In this document: positions 56,336-64,000 of the stretch, one piece after another | How positions within the stretch are numbered: position 1 is the stretch's first letter | Layout: every line of letters begins with the position of its first letter | Source: Vibrio quintilis | GTDB lineage: Bacteria; Pseudomonadota; Gammaproteobacteria; Enterobacterales; Vibrionaceae | Reading direction: 5' to 3' | NCBI RefSeq assembly: GCF_024529975.1 | Contig: NZ_AP024897.1 | Location: 2,170,001-2,234,000 of the forward strand | DNA length: 64,000 nucleotides | The notes under the pieces: generated by a model | What the model saw: the letters and a program-made list of their open reading frames with translations, nothing else | Told to the model about the DNA's origin: nothing | The model's database searches: none | Program-made: the position numbers and the translations under genes

Positions 56336-57060
56336 AAACCAAAATAACAATGACCAGCTTTTTTTCGGGCTATTCATGGTCACGTCTGGTGAAAACTGTT
56401 GGCATCACCTTCGTCATCGTTGGGATGCTGACACTGTTTATTGATCGCTGGGTCAGCTGGCAGACCCGGGATCATATTGTCACGGATTCAGACAATCTCC
56501 CTCCTTTCAAAGTTGCGGTTGTACTCGGTACCAGCAAATATCTGGGCAGAACATTAAATGACTACTACGCACACCGTATAGATGCAGCAATCCGCCTTTA
56601 TCATGAAGGTAAAATTAATCAGTTTTTATTAAGTGGTGATAATGCTCACCGTTCATATAATGAACCCTGGACCATGAAGCGAGATCTACTGAAAGCCGGT
56701 ATTCCTGAGCAGAAAATTGCGTTGGACTATGCCGGATTCCGGACGCTTGATTCGATTGTCCGGACCCGGAAAATTTTTGATACCAACCACTTTTTGATCA
56801 TTACGCAACAATTTCACTGTGAACGTGCACTGTTTATTGCCGAACACCGTGACATTGATGCGACCTGTTTTGCTGTTCCCGGCCTCACGCATGGTTCGGG
56901 GATAAAAGTCAGGGTTAGAGAAGCTTTTGCCAGAGTCAAAGCCGTGCTGGACTTGTTTATTCTTAACGCTAAACCAAAGTTTCTCGGTCCTAAAGAACCC
57001 ATTATTATCGATGAAGACACGACTCTGACTCCCCTGCCAGAAACTCATCCGGAAAAATAA
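56308..57060 (+). CDS. sanA: SanA-like envelope protein (DUF218/YdcF superfamily)
   Basis: A protein of about 250 residues with one N-terminal helix and a periplasmic DUF218 domain. E. coli SanA (239) is needed for vancomycin exclusion at high temperature. Shared blocks: VAVVLGTSKYLG, FLLSGDNAHRSYNEPWTMKRDL, ALDYAGFRTLDSIVRTRKIFDTNHFLIITQQFHCERALFIA, and the terminal KFLGPKEPI. The upstream start at 56308 overlaps the DUF3392 gene; an ATG at 56350 (MTSFFSGYSW) would fit the E. coli length better. Neither has a clear ribosome-binding site. Confidence 0.9.
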   Translation: MGTEKPTYIKTKITMTSFFSGYSWSRLVKTVGITFVIVGMLTLFIDRWVSWQTRDHIVTDSDNLPPFKVAVVLGTSKYLGRTLNDYYAHRIDAAIRLYHEGKINQFLLSGDNAHRSYNEPWTMKRDLLKAGIPEQKIALDYAGFRTLDSIVRTRKIFDTNHFLIITQQFHCERALFIAEHRDIDATCFAVPGLTHGSGIKVRVREAFARVKAVLDLFILNAKPKFLGPKEPIIIDEDTTLTPLPETHPEK

Positions 57061-57114
57061 TTCAACGTTCGCTAAATTCTGCTACCATTCCGGCCACAAA
57101 TCTATTTATATAAA

Positions 57115-57957
57115 ATGAGTAATGTCATGTCTCTGGTCATCAAAGGCGTATTAAGTAAACTTCATTCAACCCCGGACAGTCCGGTTCATTATGAATTACC
57201 TGTTGGCGATTCTCTGTTACCACTCAACCCATTGATAGGTAAAAAGATGACCCTGATTTATTCAGGTCATATTTATTGCTGTGCATGCGGTAAAAAAACC
57301 AAAAAAAGTTATGCTCAGGGACATTGCTATGTCTGCATGAAGAAGCTTGCCAGCTGTGACATGTGTATTATGAAGCCGGAAACCTGCCATTTTGATCAGG
57401 GAACCTGCCGGGAGCCGGACTGGGCTGAATCTCATTGTATGGTTGATCATTATGTTTACCTGTCGAATACATCCAGTCTGAAGGTCGGTATCACCCGTTA
57501 CTCTCAGATTCCGGTCAGATGGGTTGATCAGGGAGCCACACAGGGATTGCCCGTGTTTAAAGTTAAAACCCGTCATATATCAGGGCTCATTGAAGTGGAA
57601 CTGGCGAAACATATTGCGGATAAAACTAACTGGCGGGCGATTTTAAAAGGAGAGAATGAAAATCTCCCCCTGAAGGAACTGGCTAAAGAGCTGCTTCCCA
57701 AAGTAGAAGACACTGTGTCAGCAATCCGGGAAAAATACGGGGAAGATGCGGTTGAACTTTTAGATTCATCCATCACGGATATCCACTTCCCTGTCAATCA
57801 GCATCCAACAAAAATTGTTTCTCACAATTTTGATAAAAATCCGGAAGTATCGGGGACGTTGCTGGGAATCAAAGGACAGTATCTGATCTTTGATACCGGT
57901 GTCATCAATATCCGGAAATTTACTTCTTATGAAGTTGAAGTTCACTCTCCCGAATAA
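57115..57957 (+). CDS. DUF2797 family zinc-binding-type protein
   Basis: A 280-residue protein of the DUF2797 family (unknown function). The N-terminal half carries cysteine pairs CCACGKKTKKSYAQGHCYVC, CDMC and CHF-GTC-EP, likely to bind zinc. The middle YVYLSNTSSLKVGITRYSQIPVRWVDQGA resembles a GIY-YIG-like core (YVYL, KVGIT, R). A nucleic-acid role is plausible but not shown. An ATG at 57127 is a second start. It converges with the GH6 gene across a shared terminator. Confidence 0.8.
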   Translation: MSNVMSLVIKGVLSKLHSTPDSPVHYELPVGDSLLPLNPLIGKKMTLIYSGHIYCCACGKKTKKSYAQGHCYVCMKKLASCDMCIMKPETCHFDQGTCREPDWAESHCMVDHYVYLSNTSSLKVGITRYSQIPVRWVDQGATQGLPVFKVKTRHISGLIEVELAKHIADKTNWRAILKGENENLPLKELAKELLPKVEDTVSAIREKYGEDAVELLDSSITDIHFPVNQHPTKIVSHNFDKNPEVSGTLLGIKGQYLIFDTGVINIRKFTSYEVEVHSPE

Positions 57958-57982
57958 TACTAATCATCATCAGTGACAAAAA

Positions 57983-58008
57983 TGCCAGCTGACCGAAATC
58001 AGCTGGCA
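57983..58008. terminator. Terminator shared by DUF2797 and first GH6 gene (copy 1)
   Basis: TGCCAGCTGA (57983-57992) pairs with TCAGCTGGCA (57999-58008), loop CCGAAA. On the minus strand TTTTTGTC follows, so it ends the first GH6 transcript. An almost identical hairpin closes the second GH6 gene at 60768. Confidence 0.88.
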
Positions 58009-58046
58009 TCACTTTATCGCTTATTTCAAATCATTGAATGATTTGA

Positions 58047-60278
58047 TTACTCTGGTTTACCGGTTGCAGTATCCAGTGATGGGTAAGCGTTATCCAACAA
58101 TACTTTGAAACCAGCAGAGAACCAGCGACCTGCGTGAGGTGCGTTGTCCATTGCTCCGGTTGCTGTTGAATGTGGCTCAGAGTTCATTGAATCCGGGTCA
58201 CACATTGAATCATATTGTTTTGCCGGATCATCCGGGTCTTTCTGATAGTCAGACTCAGAGATACCATCTGATTCACCTGGTGGTTTCGCCCATACGAACG
58301 CATCGATACCTGGGTATGGACTTGCATATGGTTTATAACCGATACCACCTGGCTGGTTACACCAGTTACCACGGTGCAGACGACGGTCAACACGAGACTC
58401 GTTCACATAAGTGTCCAGGTTAGTTGAAGAACTTGCGCTGCTCGGACGCTCAGAACCACCCCAACCGTTACGGCTTGTATCGATCAGCATACCGATAGTT
58501 GAAGGTGCACCCTTCGCGATCATTTTCTTACGGAATTCCTGAGCGTAAGATTTTTCGTCGAAGTATGGGTTCCATTCGTAGAATGATGAACTACGTACTT
58601 GCTGGCCACCGACGTTTTTGTATGGTTCCTGCAGGTATGGTTCGACTGTTGGTGTGTAGTTTGCTGTGTTCGTAATAAACCCGGCAATACTATCCCAGCC
58701 TGCATCAGTACCGGTTACAACACCAGCAATCAGGTTAACAGCAGGATCGAAGTTACTATCCCAGCCTAACCAGCCTGAGTGAGCAGCATCGATATAAGAG
58801 TAAACGTTTTTCAGTGGTGAGAAAGCGTTCAGAGCGTAAGTGATACCTTCTTTATAACCACCTTCACCAGCCGCTTCTTTACATTTAGCAACATCGATGT
58901 TGGTTACAAGGTTTGGCAGAGAATCAAGCTCAATCAATGTAACGATATGAATGTCTTTGTACGCTGGATCAGCCAGAATTGCAGCGATTGGATCGATGTA
59001 TTCAGACTTATAGCGGTCCATACCACCGTCAGCAATTGTCAGCTCACCATTGGAAGCTCTTGCACGACAGTCACGGTTTGGCAGGTCATAAATAACCACG
59101 GTAAACAGGTCAGCGCCCTGTGCCAGTGCGTTATCTAAGTGTGCTTTCAGACCCATTGCAGAGTCAGTACCTTCAATCGCAGCAATACGGTCCATCCAGA
59201 CGAATGTATTTTGACCGGCAATTGCAGAGCCGCCATCAGCTTCAGCTTTTGCAGCCCACTCTGGGTTCACATACCATGTTGCATTAGCAAATGGGTTGTC
59301 AACGCGGGTGATTTCACTCTGCGAATTTTCATCAGTGACTTTAATTGTGACTGATGCAGTACTGGTCAGATTACCATCGCTCACAGTAACTTTTGCAGTG
59401 AATGTACCTGTTGTTGTATAAGTGTGGCTTGGGGAAACACCAGTACCAGTACTGCCGTCACCAAAGTTCCAGCTGTAAGTTAAAGCATCACCTTCAGCAT
59501 CAGTTGAAGCAGAAGCATCAAATGAAACTTCCAGTGGCGTTGTACCCTGACGCGCACTCACTGAAACTTTTGCAGATGGTGCAGTATTACCCGCTTCATC
59601 AGCAACGTGAATCACAGTCATTGCAGAGTCGCTCAGCGTACCGTCACTGACTGTCAGCTTCACAGTGTAATCACCAGCTTCAGTAAATGTATGGCTTACG
59701 CTTTCGCCTGCATCTGTAACACCGTCACCGAAATCCCATGTGTAAGTCAGCGAATCACCATCTTTATCAGATGAACCAGCAGCACTGAAATCAACACTTA
59801 ATGGCACAGTGCCCGATGTAACCAATGCCGAAAGATCAGCACTTGGTGCATTATTTTCAGTTGTTGGCGGTGTTGTACCACCAGTATCTCCGGAACAAAG
59901 ATCGCCCGTCAGTTCAGGCGCCTGAGCGGCTGAGCTTGCATTACTTTTAACGCCGATAAAGCCAATTTCTACACTTTGCCCGGGATTGATTGTACCGTTC
60001 CAGCCCATATTTTTAGCAACATATGGATTTGAACCAGTCAGATTCGCTCCCCAAAGGTTCTGAATTGTAGAACCATCAGCAAAGTTAACACCAACCTGCC
60101 ATGAGCTTACTGCAGTGTCACCATCGTTAGTGACTTTGATTGCGCCCTGAAAACCGCCCGGCCAATCACCATTTACTGAAAACTCACAACCAGCCTGAGC
60201 TGCGACTGAACCACATGCAGCACTGACCGCCAAAAGAAGAGGTATAATGCGATTGCATTTACGCTGTCTTCTTGTCAT
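58047..60278 (-). CDS. Secreted GH6 cellulase with N-terminal CBM2 and two PKD domains
   Basis: A 743-residue exported enzyme. Signal peptide about residues 1-29; CBM2 about 31-128 bounded by cysteines (CEFSVNGDWPGGF, DLCSG); PKD domains about 143-228 and 233-316 (each with TYTWDFGDG-like cores); GH6 catalytic domain from about 322 to the end. GH6 signatures are VVIYDLPNRDCRARAS, TLIELDSLPN and AFVWAKPPGESDG. GH6 enzymes are inverting endoglucanases or cellobiohydrolases acting from the non-reducing end. The catalytic domain is almost identical to that of the neighbouring gene. RBS AGGAGA before ATG 60276-60278. Confidence 0.92.
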   Translation of the reverse strand: MTRRQRKCNRIIPLLLAVSAACGSVAAQAGCEFSVNGDWPGGFQGAIKVTNDGDTAVSSWQVGVNFADGSTIQNLWGANLTGSNPYVAKNMGWNGTINPGQSVEIGFIGVKSNASSAAQAPELTGDLCSGDTGGTTPPTTENNAPSADLSALVTSGTVPLSVDFSAAGSSDKDGDSLTYTWDFGDGVTDAGESVSHTFTEAGDYTVKLTVSDGTLSDSAMTVIHVADEAGNTAPSAKVSVSARQGTTPLEVSFDASASTDAEGDALTYSWNFGDGSTGTGVSPSHTYTTTGTFTAKVTVSDGNLTSTASVTIKVTDENSQSEITRVDNPFANATWYVNPEWAAKAEADGGSAIAGQNTFVWMDRIAAIEGTDSAMGLKAHLDNALAQGADLFTVVIYDLPNRDCRARASNGELTIADGGMDRYKSEYIDPIAAILADPAYKDIHIVTLIELDSLPNLVTNIDVAKCKEAAGEGGYKEGITYALNAFSPLKNVYSYIDAAHSGWLGWDSNFDPAVNLIAGVVTGTDAGWDSIAGFITNTANYTPTVEPYLQEPYKNVGGQQVRSSSFYEWNPYFDEKSYAQEFRKKMIAKGAPSTIGMLIDTSRNGWGGSERPSSASSSTNLDTYVNESRVDRRLHRGNWCNQPGGIGYKPYASPYPGIDAFVWAKPPGESDGISESDYQKDPDDPAKQYDSMCDPDSMNSEPHSTATGAMDNAPHAGRWFSAGFKVLLDNAYPSLDTATGKPE

Positions 60279-60831
60279 AAAAAATCTCCTAAATTTACAG
60301 ACAATTTCCTGCAGGAAATCATCCTGCTAAAAAATTGTGTATGCCTATTTCATTCATTATTTTTTACAAGGCCTATAGCGAACCAAGACGTTGCTTTTCT
60401 TGTATACCTGCGATTCATCACATAAACAACAAAGCTCTATAACCTCTATTTCATTTGCGGAATATGTATCTAAAAACCTCAGTTATTGACAAAAACATGT
60501 TAATAAAGTGACTTGAATTGTCGCAATAATTGTATATTTGTGCTTAAAAAAGCCAGAACGTGATCTTCTGCCAAAGAATGCTCTCCGGCAAAATACACAT
60601 CGGCAGATATTGAAAATCAATCTGATGAAACAGCGTTTCAAAGGAAATGAATGCAAATTGATAGTTATATTTGATGGGTTCTTTTTCAGAGAAGCCTTAC
60701 CTGGCGGAGGCTCAGGTGCGCCATATCTGAAAACAAGATCTGAACAGGAAAGGTCTGAAAAAGAAAATGCCAGCTGACCGAAATCAGCTGGCATCACTTT
60801 ATCGCTTATTTCAAATCATTGAATGATTTGA
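60279..60831. other. Intergenic region between the two GH6 genes
   Basis: A 553-bp gap. It holds the first GH6 gene's promoter and leader (with palindrome TTTCCTGCAGGAAA near 60305) and ends with the second GH6 gene's terminator. Open frames on both strands near 60483-60797 overlap each other and lack ribosome-binding sites, so I do not call them. Confidence 0.4.
60768..60793 (-). terminator. Terminator of second GH6 gene (copy 2)
   Basis: TGCCAGCTGA (60768-60777) pairs with TCAGCTGGCA (60784-60793). On the minus strand the tail is TTTTCTTTTTC. The hairpin and the following 37 bp are the same as in copy 1 at 57983, showing that the duplicated unit includes the terminator. Confidence 0.88.
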
Positions 60832-62772
60832 TTACTCTGGTTTACCGGTTGCAGTATCCACAGATGGGTAAGCGTTATCCAACAATACTTTGAAACCCGC
60901 AGAGAACCAGCGACCTGCGTGAGGTGCGTTGTCCATTGCTCCGGTTGCTGTTGAATGTGGCTCAGAGTTCATTGAATCCGGGTCACACATTGAATCGTAT
61001 TGTTTTGCCGGATCGTCCGGATCCTGCTCATAGTCAGACTCGGAGATACCATCTGATTCACCTGGTGGTTTCGCCCATACGAACGCATCGATACCTGGGT
61101 ATGGACTTGCATATGGTTTATAACCGATACCACCTGGCTGGTTACACCAGTTACCACGGTGCAGACGACGGTCAATACGAGACTCATCAACATAAGTATC
61201 TAAATCAGATGAAGTACTTACACTGCTTGGACGCTCAGAACCACCCCAACCGTTACGGCTTGTATCGATCAGCATACCGATAGTTGAAGGTGCACCCTTC
61301 GCGATCATTTTCTTACGGAATTCCTGAGCGTAAGATTTTTCGTCGAAGTATGGGTTCCATTCGTAGAATGTCGAACTACGTACTTGCTGGCCACCGACGT
61401 TTTTGTATGGTTCCTGCAGGTATGGTTCGACTGTTGGTGTGTAGTTTGCTGTGTTCGTAATAAACCCGGCAATACTATCCCAGCCTGCATCGGTACCGGT
61501 TACAACTCCGGAAATCAAATTCACTGCAGGATCGAAATTGCTATCCCAGCCTAACCAGCCTGAGTGAGCGGCATCGATATAAGAGTAAACGTTTTTCAGT
61601 GGTGAGAAAGCGTTCAGAGCGTAAGTGATACCTTCTTTATAACCACCTTCACCAGCCGCTTCTTTACATTTAGCAACATCGATGTTGGTTACAAGGTTTG
61701 GCAGAGAATCAAGCTCAATCAATGTAACGATATGAATGTCTTTATACGCTGGATCAGCCAGAATTGCAGCGATTGGATCGATGTATTCTGCTTTATAGCG
61801 GTCCATACCACCATCAGCAATTGTCAGCTCACCATTGGAAGCTCTTGCACGACAGTCACGGTTTGGCAGGTCATAAATAACCACGGTAAACAGGTCAGCG
61901 CCCTGTGCCAGTGCGTTATCTAAGTGTGCTTTCAGACCCATTGCAGAGTCAGTACCTTCAATCGCAGCAATACGGTCCATCCAGACGAATGTATTTTGAC
62001 CGGCAATTGCAGAGCCGCCATCAGCTTCAGCTTTTGCAGCCCACTCTGGGTTAACATACCATGTTGTACCAGCAAATGGGTTGTCAACACGGGTCACATC
62101 ACCAGTACTGGTACCAACTTTGATTGTCACTGAAGCAGTATCTTCAAGTTTGCCATCGCTGACAGTCACTGTCGCAGTGAATGTACCTTCTTTTGTATAA
62201 GTATGGCTTGGAGAAACACCAGTAGCAGTACTTCCGTCGCCGAAGGTCCAGCTATAAGTTAAAGCATCACCTTCAGGGTCAGTTGAACCAGAAGCATCAA
62301 ATGAAACTGCTAAAGGCGAATTGCCTGAAGTTTCACTGGCCGTCACTTTTGCTTCAGGTGCAGTGTTATCCGATGTAGGAGGAGTTGTACCAGAACACAA
62401 ATCTCCGGACAGCTCAGGTGTTGAAGCTGTAGAACCAGCAGGTGCTCCCATCAATGTAATGGATAAGCTCTCTCCGGCTTTAATTGTACCATTCCAGGCA
62501 CTGTTAGAGATTGTATAAGGACCGGTGCCACTGATATCACCGCTGTAAGCGTTTGTGATAGTTGTTGCATCCGGGAAAGCCACACCAAATTCCCATGAGC
62601 TGATATCTGTGCTTCCATCGTTAGTCAGCTTCACTGCTGCCTGATAACCACCAGGCCAGCTGCTTGTCAGGCTGTATTCACATGCTGCCTGAGCTGCTGT
62701 AGCGGAACAAACCGCACCAACTGATAGAAGAAGAGGAATAATGCGGTTCAATTTTCGCTGTTTTCTCTTCAT
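60832..62772 (-). CDS. Secreted GH6 cellulase with N-terminal CBM2 and one PKD domain
   Basis: A 646-residue exported enzyme, paralogue of the gene at 58047. Signal peptide about 1-29 (KRKQRKLNRIIPLLLSVGAV); CBM2 about 30-128 (CEYSLTSSWPGGYQ, DLCSG); one PKD domain about 136-222; GH6 domain from about 228. The GH6 signatures YDLPNRDC, IELDSLPN and VWAKPPGESDG are all present. The GH6 part differs from the first copy by only a few residues, whereas CBM2 and PKD differ clearly. The leader forms a 10-bp stem-loop just upstream of the start. RBS AGGAGAC. Confidence 0.92.
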   Translation of the reverse strand: MKRKQRKLNRIIPLLLSVGAVCSATAAQAACEYSLTSSWPGGYQAAVKLTNDGSTDISSWEFGVAFPDATTITNAYSGDISGTGPYTISNSAWNGTIKAGESLSITLMGAPAGSTASTPELSGDLCSGTTPPTSDNTAPEAKVTASETSGNSPLAVSFDASGSTDPEGDALTYSWTFGDGSTATGVSPSHTYTKEGTFTATVTVSDGKLEDTASVTIKVGTSTGDVTRVDNPFAGTTWYVNPEWAAKAEADGGSAIAGQNTFVWMDRIAAIEGTDSAMGLKAHLDNALAQGADLFTVVIYDLPNRDCRARASNGELTIADGGMDRYKAEYIDPIAAILADPAYKDIHIVTLIELDSLPNLVTNIDVAKCKEAAGEGGYKEGITYALNAFSPLKNVYSYIDAAHSGWLGWDSNFDPAVNLISGVVTGTDAGWDSIAGFITNTANYTPTVEPYLQEPYKNVGGQQVRSSTFYEWNPYFDEKSYAQEFRKKMIAKGAPSTIGMLIDTSRNGWGGSERPSSVSTSSDLDTYVDESRIDRRLHRGNWCNQPGGIGYKPYASPYPGIDAFVWAKPPGESDGISESDYEQDPDDPAKQYDSMCDPDSMNSEPHSTATGAMDNAPHAGRWFSAGFKVLLDNAYPSVDTATGKPE

Positions 62773-64000
<1,228 letters not shown>

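Noticed and set aside
60483..60797. Overlapping frames on both strands between the GH6 genes
   Set aside because: They overlap one another, lack ribosome-binding sites and include the terminator hairpin.

Overview
The window reads as a chromosomal segment of a Vibrio or a very close relative. The evidence is the diaminobutyrate aminotransferase/decarboxylase fusion of the norspermidine pathway, the varA-uvrC-pgsA block, the psp-sap block, a long-type PurC, and several small families (DUF2913, DUF3334, DUF3392, DUF3581, DUF2797) that I associate with Vibrionaceae and related marine gammaproteobacteria. Nothing looks like phage or plasmid. I found no tRNA, rRNA, CRISPR array or transposase gene. 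The plant-polymer hydrolases point to a cellulolytic lineage, but the species cannot be named from the sequence alone.

Layout. 1-2450: 5' part of dat-ddc (minus), behind a leader with a chain of perfect hairpins (about 2664-2810). 2906-4300: nhaA with its own structured leader. 4346-4549: a palindromic non-coding element. 4575-7647: an ABC ATPase/FtsX-type permease pair. 7967-15233: an SDR-DUF2867 protein; a minus operon rsuA-bcr-DUF2913; radD; rplY with leader and terminator; then a promoter with a long untranslated stretch before a 77-aa gene. 15250-22553: a DUF1289 protein, a META lipoprotein, an rRNA-type methyltransferase, a pseudouridine synthase, a Na+-dependent transporter, clsA and metC. 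22623-31318: pspABC with a sigma-54-like promoter, divergent pspF, sapABCDF, and a fetB-like permease without a neighbouring fetA.

31384-31406: an inverted pair of perfect DnaA boxes. 31471-40537: pgsA, uvrC, varA (minus); polB; a nucleotidyltransferase; efpL, yciU, a possible small membrane protein and a DUF3581 gene. 41256-43145: GH44-CBM2 secreted glucanase. 43743-50722: ydiJ, then DUF3334, DUF2786, an OmpA-like lipoprotein, a Sel1/J-domain membrane protein and a small cysteine-rich protein. 50945-51391: a consensus LexA box driving a sulA-like gene. 51413-57957: blc, purC (PurR box), a hypothetical gene, maeA, a DUF3392 gene, sanA and a DUF2797 gene. 58047-62772: two tandem GH6 cellulases whose catalytic regions and terminators are near-identical copies. 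63527 to the end: the start of trxB.

How the parts work together. The GH44 and the two GH6 enzymes form a secreted beta-glucan-degrading set with cellulose-binding modules. Psp, Sap, ClsA, PgsA, SanA and Blc act on envelope integrity. RadD, UvrC, PolB and the LexA-controlled SulA-like protein belong to DNA-damage tolerance. A hairpin repeat of about 40 bp (17-bp arms, GAAGAT core) occurs in four clear copies plus one degenerate copy, always between genes.
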